DNA of 12,243 nt, taken from NCBI GenBank assembly GCA_045809745.1, contig JBJMXE010000119.1, positions 1 to 12,243 of the forward strand, in the 5' to 3' direction. Under the pieces are notes generated by a model. The model worked only from the letters and a program-made list of their open reading frames with translations. It was not told where the DNA came from and searched no databases. This document shows, in pieces, positions 1 through 6,060 of this stretch. A program made the position numbers and the translations under genes. Positions within the stretch are counted from its first letter, which is position 1. Each line of letters starts with the position of its first letter. This DNA is from DATFCK01 sp045809745 (lineage in GTDB: Bacteria; Verrucomicrobiota; Verrucomicrobiia; Chthoniobacterales; UBA10450).

Positions 1-306
1 ACACTCTTTAAAAACAATACCCAAATACTATAAATTCCAGAGCGCAGTAAGCCGTTGGTTGATGCGTTGGCGTTCGGGAATCTTCGCCAGGTAATCGAAC
101 GTGATCTTATTCTCTTGCTCGATCCATTTGCGGGTAGCCGGTGCATCCAGGTCCTCCAACGGACGAAATGGATCGGGCACCTTGGTGCCGAAGTAGTCGT
201 CAGTTTGTTTGGTAGTCGGCGGCTTCGGATATGAGAACTTCTCCGCTGCCAGACAGCACAAGGTTAAAGCGAAAGTGAAGAGAATGAATCGAAGCGAGAG
301 TTTCAT
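1..306 (-). pseudogene. Prolyl oligopeptidase (S9A) N-terminus, interrupted by an in-frame stop and cut by the window edge
   Basis: The reading frame encodes a signal-peptide-like start (MKLSLRFILFTFALTLCCLAA) followed by a sequence typical of the N-terminus of prolyl oligopeptidases, which cleave after proline in short peptides. Recognisable segments are YPKPPTTKQTDDYFG, VPDPFRPLEDL, WIEQENKITFDYL and RQRINQRLTALWN. The family normally continues with something like WNYEKYGVPFKEG. Here TAG at 28-30 follows WNL, and the codons after it, in the same frame, read YLGIVFKEC to the window edge, so homology seems to continue past the stop. The catalytic domain would lie beyond position 1. The start at 306 is chosen because the signal peptide begins there; ATGs at 321, 336 and 345 are also in frame and no clear ribosome binding site separates them. 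It could be a decaying gene, or a live gene with a consensus error at a contig end. Family call fairly sure; pseudogene status uncertain. Confidence 0.6.
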
Positions 307-419
307 GAGCCGGACGAACATGTCACGATGAGGCATGGTCGACAAACAGGTGCTGCTGAGTCTGGGCCTCGATCTGGTAGCTCCAGTCAGCAGAGCCTTT
401 CCGGAATACTTTCGTTAGG

Positions 420-1016
420 TCAATTCTTTGCCTTCAGATCGGCCAGCTTTTGCTCCGCCTTTGCCACGTCTGACGGACGCGCGCTGCCGAGCTTGGCCAG
501 CTTTTGTTGCCGACGCAAATTCGTTTCCGCAGCCGCGATTTCCGCGCGCTCGCGCGTCGCGGCCGCAGCTTCCGCGGTTTTCCGCGCCGCTTCGACTTCC
601 CGCTCGGAAGCGGTTAGTGCATCTTTAGAGATCTCCCCCTTCTGCTGGCGCGTTTGTTGAACTACCAGATCGGCCTTCTCGCGCTCAAAACGCGCCGTCT
701 CCAAGTCAAATTGTACGCGGACGATCCGGAGCATACGCGACTCCACTTCCATCCTGGATAACACGCCCCTTTTGTAGAGCTGCTCGGCTTCTGCCGCTGT
801 TCGCTTCGCCCGTTCAAGTTTTTTCTCCAACTCAGCTGGATCCCGGCCTGCCTCACCAGGTTGCGCCGCGATCTGGCCTTGCCCCTTGTCGGGATCCGGC
901 GGAAGCAACGCGGGCGGCTCGACTTCAAACGACTCGTAGTCGTCCGATTCCGGCAACTCGGTCTGCCCGAACGCTGTGGCAACGATCAACAACAGACCTG
1001 CCACCCGTCCTATCAT
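420..1016 (-). CDS. Exported coiled-coil protein with two efflux-adaptor-like hairpin-tip motifs
   Basis: A 198-residue protein with a probable signal peptide (MIGRVAGLLLIVATAFG), an acidic proline-rich stretch (about 20-58), and then an almost uninterrupted charged, Ala/Glu/Lys/Arg-rich helix from about 60 to the end, predicted coiled coil. Two segments resemble each other: LYKRGVLSRMEVESRMLRI (80-98) and LAKLGSARPSDVAKAEQKL (173-191). The pattern L-x-x-x-G-x-x-S/P-x-x-(D/E)-V recalls the alpha-hairpin tip of HlyD/AcrA-type membrane fusion proteins and the helical hairpins of TolC-like proteins. No lipoyl or beta-barrel domain is visible, so it is not a complete adaptor. It starts 38 bp after the upstream membrane-protein gene on the same strand and is probably co-transcribed with it. 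Its TGA overlaps a CCTAAC motif. Function unknown; a periplasmic structural or adaptor-like role is inference. Confidence 0.75.
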   Translation of the reverse strand: MIGRVAGLLLIVATAFGQTELPESDDYESFEVEPPALLPPDPDKGQGQIAAQPGEAGRDPAELEKKLERAKRTAAEAEQLYKRGVLSRMEVESRMLRIVRVQFDLETARFEREKADLVVQQTRQQKGEISKDALTASEREVEAARKTAEAAAATRERAEIAAAETNLRRQQKLAKLGSARPSDVAKAEQKLADLKAKN

Positions 1017-1054
1017 GGCAGAAAGCTACCACGAAGATTCGCAAGCGCGCCAGA

Positions 1055-2272
1055 TCAACGTCCTCGGCCGCCACCGGGACCAACTCCGGCGCGCATTGTA
1101 CCACCGTTGAGATTTCCGAGCGATCGCCCGAACCCGAATGCGTTGGCACCGCGGAAAGAACCCGCAGCCTGAGAAGGTGACGGTAATGTGGACGCTCGCG
1201 TGAAAGTCGCATTTGCCGGCGCATTATTTTTTATCCGCCATGCTGATCCGCGCGGGTCAGTGTTAACGGTGACGGTCGATCGCCTTTTGCTGGTGCCAGA
1301 CGCCCTGGATGTTTGCCGCGTACCGTTCGCTAGCGCTTTTTCTTTATGTCGTGCGGTAAGACCGATGCGTCGCCCGGTCCGCTGAAGCGGCACTGCATGC
1401 TGACTGGCTGCGAGTTGCTTTGTTGTGTGCGCCGCCGCTCGATGCAGCGTGGAGATCGATCGCGATTCAGCCGCTGTATGATTTTGGTGTTTCGCAATGC
1501 CCAGGCTCCTGGCGATCGACTGCATGGCGCTGTTGAACAAGGATCTTTTGGCGGCACCGCCGGCGTTGCCTGCGTTGGCGGTTCGGGCGCTTCCCGCAAT
1601 CGACATGGCCCGCACCTTCGCCGCTGCTCGGCCTACGTTGTTGCTGACCCTGCTCGCACTCGAGGTGCTGCGCGCCGCGACCGCGTGGGCAACTGCAGTG
1701 CCGTCTGCGGTCGCGGCAGAAAATGTTTGACGAACCTGACCGTCAGTCCCTGCACCATTGTGAGGCGCATCCGTCGGTAACCGAATCGATGACTGCGGCG
1801 GAACGGGTGATTCGAGCAGCCGCGTCGTGAGCCGGTCGTGTAGGCGGAATCGTCCTGCGGGAGAACGATCCAGACGAAGGAGTTTCTCAGCAGATGAAAA
1901 GGGATCTCCCGAATCGTTAGGCGAGGCAACGCTCAACGGCGCGGTGAGCGTGGCGGTGTCACCCTCAGTCCTGATCGAATCGCGGGCGGCGGCTTCCACC
2001 AGCGACACCGGTCTGCCGGTAAATAGTTCGCGGGGCCAGGCCGCGACCTCCTGCAACAGCGCTCCACCCCGGAACAGAAATGCAGCACTGAAAATGGCTC
2101 CGGCGCACGCGGCGATGACAAACGCGACGTTTGCCCATTCGGAACCGTCGAGCTTTGGTCGATCCTTTACAGGAGAGTGCCTGACCGGTTCTTCCGGCGC
2201 CGAGGAGACATCATCGTCGGTTTTCGGTTTGGACGGCGGGCTAAAGAGGGGGCGGAGATCGACCTGTGGCAT
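1055..2272 (-). CDS. Low-complexity single-pass membrane protein, unknown function
   Basis: About 405 residues from ATG at 2272; a GTG three codons upstream (2281) is equally possible, and neither has a clear ribosome binding site. The N-terminal ~45 residues are hydrophilic and Pro/Asp/Glu/Lys-rich (RPLFSPPSKPKTDDDVSS), followed by one hydrophobic span (NVAFVIAACAGAIFSAAFLF, about residues 48-67). The remaining ~330 residues are Ala/Ser/Thr/Arg/Asn-rich with little regular structure and end in a Gly/Arg tail (GVGPGGGRGR). This suggests a cytoplasmic N-terminus, one anchor and a long disordered periplasmic or surface region. It is divergent from the peptidase gene at 2381, with a 108-bp shared upstream region, and probably heads an operon with the coiled-coil gene downstream. 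I recognise no family. Coding is supported by frame length and the ordered N-terminal/anchor/tail layout, but composition bias leaves some doubt. Confidence 0.65.
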   Translation of the reverse strand: MPQVDLRPLFSPPSKPKTDDDVSSAPEEPVRHSPVKDRPKLDGSEWANVAFVIAACAGAIFSAAFLFRGGALLQEVAAWPRELFTGRPVSLVEAAARDSIRTEGDTATLTAPLSVASPNDSGDPFSSAEKLLRLDRSPAGRFRLHDRLTTRLLESPVPPQSSIRLPTDAPHNGAGTDGQVRQTFSAATADGTAVAHAVAARSTSSASRVSNNVGRAAAKVRAMSIAGSARTANAGNAGGAAKRSLFNSAMQSIARSLGIAKHQNHTAAESRSISTLHRAAAHTTKQLAASQHAVPLQRTGRRIGLTARHKEKALANGTRQTSRASGTSKRRSTVTVNTDPRGSAWRIKNNAPANATFTRASTLPSPSQAAGSFRGANAFGFGRSLGNLNGGTMRAGVGPGGGRGR

Positions 2273-2380
2273 AGAAAACACAGTAATTCTGATGTTTCTT
2301 TAATTGCGCTCACAGCATAAAATGTTCCGATCCCCAATTGGCCCTGTGATCGCATTTTTTGCTTTTCAAAGCCGGCCACT
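2273..2380. promoter_or_regulatory. Divergent intergenic region between the membrane-protein and NlpC/P60 genes
   Basis: This ~108-bp gap separates genes transcribed away from each other, so it must hold promoters for both. It is visibly richer in A/T than its surroundings (cataaaatg, cattttttgctttt). I cannot assign convincing -35/-10 pairs. A LacI-operator-like half site (gtgagcgcaatt on the minus strand near 2305-2316) is present but has no matching second half. Confidence 0.35.
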
Positions 2381-2941
2381 GTGGCATACCACACGCTCGC
2401 AAGTCCTTCTGTGAATCTCTCCCTCCCAAAATTCTCGTTATTGATCACCCTCTGCGGCGCGTTGGCAGCGGCAACTGCTGCGGCTTCGCCCTCCTTTCCG
2501 GAGTCAGGACCGACTGTGCCCGGCAGTACTGCCCGTTTACGCGGCAAATTCGCTGCCGCACCCCAAAATGCTCCGCTCAGTGTGAAGCGCGCGATCTGGG
2601 CCGCAAACCAGTTGAATCGAAAACCCTATCGATACGGGGGCGGCCACCGTTCCTTTCTTGATAACGCCTATGACTGCTCCGGCACAGTTTCCTACGCGCT
2701 TGGCGGCGCCGGCATCTTGAAATCGCCGATTTGTTCATCCGAGTTTCGCAACTTCGGCCAAAAAGGTCGCGGCAAGTGGATCACCGTATATGCACGAAAC
2801 GGTCACACTTTCGCAGTCATTGCTGGGCTGCGACTCGATACCACACCGTACGTTACGGGTCGTGAGACATGGGCGCCGGCTTGGCAATCAACTTTCCGCC
2901 AGCCCTCAGGGTTCGAAGCACGACATCCGGTCGGCCTGTAG
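2381..2941 (+). CDS. Exported NlpC/P60-like cysteine peptidase (probable peptidoglycan endopeptidase)
   Basis: A 186-residue protein from GTG at 2381, or 176 from the in-frame GTG at 2411, which would place the signal peptide (VNLSLPKFSLLITLCGALAAATAAA) at the extreme N-terminus. There is no clear ribosome binding site for either. After a Pro/Ser linker comes an NlpC/P60-type domain: VKRAIWAANQLNRKPYRYGGGH (68-89), the nucleophile context YDCSGTVSYAL (Cys99), and NGHTFAVIAGLRLDT with the likely catalytic His142. The C-terminus has a conserved-looking RHPVGL (His182). Known members cleave the D-Glu to diaminopimelate or related bonds in wall stem peptides, so a periplasmic wall-turnover role is likely. 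The third catalytic residue is not obvious, and the segment between His142 and the C-terminus is longer than in the simplest family members. Transcribed divergently from the 1055-2272 gene and followed 138 bp later by a second cysteine-dependent family member. Confidence 0.8.
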   Translation: MAYHTLASPSVNLSLPKFSLLITLCGALAAATAAASPSFPESGPTVPGSTARLRGKFAAAPQNAPLSVKRAIWAANQLNRKPYRYGGGHRSFLDNAYDCSGTVSYALGGAGILKSPICSSEFRNFGQKGRGKWITVYARNGHTFAVIAGLRLDTTPYVTGRETWAPAWQSTFRQPSGFEARHPVGL

Positions 2942-3079
2942 ACGAATTCGAGCGATCCTTGTTTTGCCGATCGTCGAATGTGCGATTCCCGTGCCGCGGT
3001 CGGTTCGATCCGTGGGCTTTAATTATCGATTGCTGCGCTTGCGATTGATGATCCATAACAATTTGCCCGCGGACCGCCG
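2942..3079. other. Intergenic gap between the peptidase and transglutaminase-like genes
   Basis: A 138-bp gap with no coding potential that I trust. The only feature noted is a short A/T-rich stretch near 3019-3065 (gctttaattatcgattg; ataacaatttg), which might contain the promoter of the 3080 gene. No confident hairpin or repeat was found. Confidence 0.3.
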
Positions 3080-3703
3080 GTGAAGCTAAACGTGCGCAAC
3101 AAATTTGGGTTTTCCCCGGCCGAGTTTCGCACTCTGCGAGCGCTAAAGACTCCTGCCGGCGTCCAGAAGTTCATAGATGATCTTCCCTACAATCTAAAAT
3201 TCGACGCCCGCTCTCCCCGCAAAGTCTTGCATGACAAAACCGCGTCCTGCCTCGATGGCGGAATCTTTGCCGCAGCCGCCTTACGGGTGCTCGGCTTTCC
3301 AGCACTGGTTTTCGACTTGGAAGCGGATCGGGATACCGACCACGTTGTTGCCATTTACAAGATGCGAGGGCACTGGGGTGCAATCGCGAAATCGAACTTC
3401 ACCGGCTGCAGATATCGGGAACCGGTTTACCGCACGTTACGGGAGCTCGCGATGAGCTATTTCAACATCTACTTCAACCTGCGCTTCGAACGAACGTTGA
3501 GACGGTATTCTGGTCCGGTGAACCTCGCGCGGTTCGATCGCCAGCAATGGATGACCACGGATGAGCCGGTCTGGTTCATCGCGGAGTATTTGCTCGATAT
3601 CCGGCACTACCGGCTGCTTCCGCCAGGGGCGGAGAAGCGCCTGAGCAGAGTAGACCCCCGCACCGTAGCCGCCGAGATGGTGGGATTTCGCCGGAAAAAG
3701 TAA
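3080..3703 (+). CDS. Transglutaminase-like cysteine protein
   Basis: A 207-residue cytoplasmic-looking protein without a signal peptide. It starts at GTG (3080); an upstream extension is not evident and the MKLNVRNKFGF start is plausible. It carries the core of a transglutaminase-like fold: TASCLDGGIFAAAALRVLGFPA with nucleophile Cys57, DTDHVVAIYK with His88 about 30 residues later, and WGAIAKSNF with Asn106 or a nearby residue as third member. The C-terminal half (YREPVYRTLRELAMSYFNIYFN) is helical and has no domain I can name. Members include proteases, amidases and inactive scaffolds, so substrate and activity cannot be inferred. It is on the same strand as the NlpC/P60-like gene, but the 138-bp gap argues for its own promoter. 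It is followed by the attC-like fold at 3767. Family call good; function open. Confidence 0.75.
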   Translation: MKLNVRNKFGFSPAEFRTLRALKTPAGVQKFIDDLPYNLKFDARSPRKVLHDKTASCLDGGIFAAAALRVLGFPALVFDLEADRDTDHVVAIYKMRGHWGAIAKSNFTGCRYREPVYRTLRELAMSYFNIYFNLRFERTLRRYSGPVNLARFDRQQWMTTDEPVWFIAEYLLDIRHYRLLPPGAEKRLSRVDPRTVAAEMVGFRRKK

Positions 3704-3732
3704 CCGTCCTATGTCAGCGCCAGCGTTGATCT

Positions 3733-3745
3733 GCCTGACGCAGGC
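3733..3745 (+). terminator. Short hairpin after the transglutaminase-like gene
   Basis: GCCTG-ACG-CAGGC forms a small perfect stem 30 bp after the TAA at 3701-3703. No T-run follows, so at best it is a weak terminator or RNA 3' end structure. Confidence 0.25.
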
Positions 3746-3766
3746 GGGTCTGTAATCCCATCATTC

Positions 3767-3821
3767 GCCTAACAACCGGATTGTGGAGCAGCGAGCATAT
3801 CGCTGCTGCGCGCCGTTAGGA
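3767..3821 (+). repeat. Compact attC-like fold (integron recombination site candidate)
   Basis: The 55-bp segment opens with GCCTAAC (3767-3773, fits RYYYAAC) and closes with GTTAGGA (3815-3821, fits GTTRRR but ends in A, not Y). The outer six bases pair perfectly (CCTAAC/GTTAGG). The centre is a strong 8-bp hairpin, AGCAGCGA-gcata-TCGCTGCT (3787-3807). Size, outer inverted boxes and central stem resemble an integron attC site placed 63 bp after a plus-strand gene. The intermediate boxes pair poorly, and no further cassette follows in that orientation. It could equally be an unrelated intergenic palindrome. Confidence 0.4.
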
Positions 3822-3844
3822 CTGCTAAACACGGCGAAGCCATC

Positions 3845-3921
3845 GGAGGGACGAGCTTGTCTCGTCCCACTAATCGGTCAGTCCCCCGTCAAATAATGAG
3901 ACGAGACAAGCTTGTCCCTCC
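3845..3921. repeat. REPIN-like element: two inverted palindromic repeats
   Basis: A 24-nt arm at 3845-3868 (GGAGGGACGAGCTTGTCTCG then TCCC) and its inverted copy at 3898-3921 match at 22 of 24 positions across a 29-nt spacer. Within the left arm, GGGACGAG and CTCGTCCC also pair with each other around a short loop, so the arm is itself a palindrome. That is the structure of a REPIN (two REP palindromes facing each other). A second element of the same family lies at 6266-6336 and a single palindrome at 5073-5095. Mobilisation by a REP-associated tyrosine transposase encoded elsewhere is inference. Confidence 0.7.
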
Positions 3922-4046
3922 GGTTAGGTGGCTGTCGCTTCGGTTCGTCATTCGCCTGTCTTTTCTCGCGTCCTTTCGCGTGTTTAGCGGCACCAATCTT
4001 CCGACGAAACCGGAAGCGCTCCTTCTCTGGGCGCGGAAAGGAAAGC

Positions 4047-4066
4047 AAAAACGGCCGGCGGCCCGT
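4047..4066 (-). terminator. Rho-independent terminator of the HELVH operon
   Basis: Read on the minus strand, the base after the first TA of the stop codon begins a GC-rich stem (ACGG-GCC-gcc-GG-CCGT, one bulged G) followed directly by TTTTT and further T-rich sequence. It begins inside the TAA of the 4066 gene, so the transcript ends right after the last codon. Confidence 0.6.
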
Positions 4067-4518
4067 TAGGAAAACGGAAACCGGTGATCAATCGCCGTCT
4101 TGTCGGGCATGATCCCGACCTCGCCGGGCACCTGCGGAACATACACGAACACATAACGTCGCCGCGGGCTTTGCCATCCGGTCGCTTCAGCGACCACTTG
4201 TTTGCCGGATTTCTCTACGTAATCAACGAAGTCGGAGCTGGCCTTCACTGCCCAGTTCGAATAATCGCCAATTTGCATGAGCACCGCGCGAAGATCGCCT
4301 TCGCCCCAGGGAGTGCCGCTTCGCTTTTGAAACGCCACGTAGCGGGCTTTGTCATTGAAGAACCCGAAGGTGACTTCGAAACCCTGGGTCATGTCGCCAG
4401 TGTAGAAAGCAAAGCTTTTCTCGCCCTGGCCGATCATCCCCAGGAGGTTCGGCGCCATCACTGCACTTTTGCCAAAGTGCTGCTCCGCCGCTTGTTTGTT
4501 TTCGAGCAGCAGATTCAC
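4066..4518 (-). CDS. Hypothetical protein, coupled to the HELVH metalloprotease-like gene
   Basis: A 150-residue protein starting at GTG (4518), just three bases after the TAA of the preceding gene, so translation is probably coupled. The sequence is mixed alpha/beta: a helical N-terminus (MNLLLENKQAAEQHFGKSAV), then alternating polar/hydrophobic strands (EKSFAFYTGDMTQGFEVTFGFFNDKARYVAFQKRSG), a helical middle (DLRAVLMQIGDYSNWAVKA) and a strand-rich end (RRRYVFVYVP). There is no signal peptide or membrane span from this start. If the true start were elsewhere the N-terminus could be longer, but the upstream stop excludes extension in this frame. I do not recognise the family. Position as last gene of a three-gene unit, ahead of a strong terminator, suggests it works with the two metalloprotease-like proteins, for example as partner or inhibitor. 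That is inference. Confidence 0.7.
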   Translation of the reverse strand: MNLLLENKQAAEQHFGKSAVMAPNLLGMIGQGEKSFAFYTGDMTQGFEVTFGFFNDKARYVAFQKRSGTPWGEGDLRAVLMQIGDYSNWAVKASSDFVDYVEKSGKQVVAEATGWQSPRRRYVFVYVPQVPGEVGIMPDKTAIDHRFPFS

Positions 4519-4521
4519 CGG

Positions 4522-5013
4522 TTACGCCCTAACGAGCTGATCGGACTTTAACACGCGAGCCGCGGTCGTCACGGCTTCGTCTTCCATCGGGGATCTGTGA
4601 TATCCAACCGTTGCGCATTCGACCAAGTATTGTCTCAGGAAAGGTTGAATCCCGCCCATGCGTTCGTATTGCGCTGTGTGAACCAGCTCATGCACGATGA
4701 GCGCGCGATCGCGCCAGTAGTCGGAGCGGACAAATACCCCATACTGGATGGTGAGACCGCGGGGCGCAGACGGCACAAAGTTGATTTTTTGATAAGCTGC
4801 CTGGAGCGCCGGGTGAGTAGGGGAAGGGATGATGTCGACCTGAAGAAGCCGAACGCGTTCGGGATCCTGCACCCCGACGCGCAACGCATCCGCGGTTTCG
4901 CGCATAGAAAGAGGGACGCCCTCCTGGAGGATACGTTCCTGCTGTTGCGCGGCCCACGCGGCGGCAAGCGGAACCAGCATTTCAAATTGTTCGAGGGGAA
5001 TTTGCTCGGCCAT
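4522..5013 (-). CDS. HELVH zinc-metalloprotease-like protein, paralogue 1
   Basis: A 163-residue protein from ATG at 5013. It contains HELVHTAQYERMGG (HExxH at residues 108-112), the zinc-binding and catalytic signature of many metallopeptidases, preceded by a conserved block RGLTIQYGVFVRSDYWRDRALIV and followed by QPFLRQYLVECATVGY and EDEAV, where a third zinc ligand (a Glu such as 132 or 146) may lie. No signal peptide is seen. An ATG at 5097 is in frame, but the extra 28 codons run through a REP-like palindrome (5073-5095) and have no counterpart in the paralogue next door, so 5013 is preferred. It follows that paralogue by 105 bp on the same strand and is coupled to the 4518 gene. Proteolytic activity is not shown; proteins with HEL(V/T)H-x-x-Q motifs also occur as toxin- or secretion-associated factors. 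Confidence 0.75.
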   Translation of the reverse strand: MAEQIPLEQFEMLVPLAAAWAAQQQERILQEGVPLSMRETADALRVGVQDPERVRLLQVDIIPSPTHPALQAAYQKINFVPSAPRGLTIQYGVFVRSDYWRDRALIVHELVHTAQYERMGGIQPFLRQYLVECATVGYHRSPMEDEAVTTAARVLKSDQLVRA

Positions 5014-5072
5014 GGGGAAGGTCAAAGCAGGAATCCGGCCCGACCGACCCTCAAGCTGGCCAGCGTCAGGTA

Positions 5073-5095
5073 GGGACGGCTCTCCGAGCTGTCCC
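5073..5095. repeat. Single REP-like palindrome between tandem paralogues
   Basis: GGGACGGCTC-tcc-GAGCTGTCCC pairs end to end with one mismatch (A/G opposite each other's complement). It shares the GGGAC...GTCCC frame of the two REPIN-like elements but occurs here as one palindrome. It lies inside the would-be 5' extension of the 4522-5013 gene, which argues against using the start at 5097. Confidence 0.55.
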
Positions 5096-5118
5096 ATTAT
5101 CAGGCTCCAGCGGCCGAG

Positions 5119-5598
5119 TCACGCCAACCTTCGCAGTTTTGCGATAGCGGTGACCGCCTCGCATTCGAGAGGCGCCTCGTTGTACCCGACGGTTAGGCAT
5201 TCCGTAAGATAAGTCTTCAGGAATGGTTTGATCCCGCCGAGGCGCTCGTATTGGGCGGTATGCACCAGCTCATGAGCAATCAGATCGCGATTTCGCCAGC
5301 AATCCGCACGGATAAAAATTCCGTATCGCAACGTTAGACCGCGGGTGGCATCCGTTCGGAATCCGAACGCCCGATACGCCGGGCGAAGCACAGACGCGGC
5401 CGGCCAGGGAACGTGTTCTACCTGAAGCAGACGGACCTTGTCCGGCTGCTGAACTCCAACCGTCGCAGCATCCTGGATCTCAGACGATGTAAGCGGCACG
5501 CCGTCCTGCAGGATTCGTCGCTCCTGCTTCGATGCCCAGCGGGCTGCCAGTGGCAGCAATGCACTGAACCGCTTCTCCACCCACTCGCGATCCATCAT
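5119..5598 (-). CDS. HELVH zinc-metalloprotease-like protein, paralogue 2
   Basis: A 159-residue paralogue of the adjacent gene. Shared landmarks in order: LPLAARWA (15-22), ERRILQDGVPLT (26-37), VRLLQV (55-60), RGLTLRYGIFIRADCWRNRDLI (86-107), HELVHTAQYERLGGIKPFL (HExxH at 109-113), YLTECLTVGY, and P-L-E-x-EAVT near the end. The start is ATG at 5598 because GGAG lies six bases upstream; the longer frame to 5694 adds only an Arg-rich segment. A second ATG follows immediately at 5595. It is the first gene of a probable three-gene unit reading toward 4066, divergent from the small exported-protein gene at 5729. Tandem duplication with retention of the full motif in both copies suggests both are functional. 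Substrate unknown. Confidence 0.8.
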   Translation of the reverse strand: MMDREWVEKRFSALLPLAARWASKQERRILQDGVPLTSSEIQDAATVGVQQPDKVRLLQVEHVPWPAASVLRPAYRAFGFRTDATRGLTLRYGIFIRADCWRNRDLIAHELVHTAQYERLGGIKPFLKTYLTECLTVGYNEAPLECEAVTAIAKLRRLA

Positions 5599-5728
5599 GA
5601 TGATCTCCAAATCGTGACGGCGTTGTGAGCGGCGATCAAGCCTCGCCCTGGGCGGCCGCCGCATAGCACGGGCTGGCTCGAATAGATGGGGCATTTACCC
5701 CGTCGAAGTTTAGCGAGGGAGGAAAAAT

Positions 5729-5956
5729 ATGAAACGAACTATATTGATCATGGCTGCCCTGCTGCTTAGCGCGGCTGCCCTTGTGCCTGCCGCAAATGGG
5801 GCGGTGGGAGTGTCGATCGCAGTGGGCGATCGGCCATATTACGCGCACGGACCGTACTATTATAGAGGTCCTGTTCGCTACGTCTGGGTTCCAGGACATT
5901 ATCGCTGGCACCATCACCATCGGGTGTGGGTGCACGGGTTCTACGCGTCCCGGTAG
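5729..5956 (+). CDS. Small exported His/Tyr-rich protein
   Basis: A 75-residue protein with a clean signal peptide (MKRTILIMAALLLSAAALVPAANGA) and a mature part of about 50 residues rich in Tyr, His, Trp and Arg: DRPYYAHGPYYYRGPVRYVWVPGHYRWHHHHRVWVHGFYASR. The start is well supported by GGGAGG seven bases before the ATG. The YVWVPGHY-W pattern is typical of short exported proteins with W/Y-x-PGHW-like repeats in many Gram-negative bacteria. Their function is poorly defined; surface or metal-binding roles have been suggested by composition only. The HHHH run could bind metal ions. Convergent with the CsbD-like gene at 6061-6240. Confidence 0.85.
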   Translation: MKRTILIMAALLLSAAALVPAANGAVGVSIAVGDRPYYAHGPYYYRGPVRYVWVPGHYRWHHHHRVWVHGFYASR

Positions 5957-6060
5957 CATTCATTACCGGCAAACTTCGAAACCGCGCCCGGCGGCGATGC
6001 CGGCGCGGTTTCATGCTGTACTCGAACAAAGACGGCCTGGACAACCGAACGCAGCCGCCC

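Larger units (their letters stand above)
3704..4046. other. Intergenic region between convergent genes
   Basis: About 340 bp without a credible gene. From left to right it holds a short hairpin (3733-3745), the attC-like fold (3767-3821), the REPIN-like pair (3845-3921) and, immediately after it, GGTTAGG at 3922-3928, another copy of the GTTAGG motif. From 3929 to 4046 I see nothing identifiable. Short open frames on the plus strand at 3857-4112 run through the repeats and are not believable genes. Confidence 0.6.

Noticed and set aside
1346..1780. Plus-strand open frames antisense to the low-complexity membrane protein (including 1497-1730)
   Set aside because: They are mirror frames of a GC-rich Ala/Arg gene, with no initiation signal. 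The minus frame has an ordered anchor and is longer.
1912..1922. GTTAGGC box inside the 1055-2272 gene, and similar ones at 5194 and 5333
   Set aside because: They lie within coding frames with no partner box or hairpin nearby, so they are chance matches to a short motif.
2300..2320. LacI-operator-like half site in the divergent region
   Set aside because: Only one half is present, with no symmetric partner and no regulator gene nearby.
2990..3020. GGTTCGATCC resembling a tRNA T-arm
   Set aside because: Flanking bases do not pair as a 5-bp T-stem, and no acceptor, D or anticodon arms can be drawn around it.
3857..4112. Two plus-strand open frames of 66-70 aa
   Set aside because: They read through the REPIN-like arms and the terminator and have Arg/Pro-rich, repeat-derived sequence.
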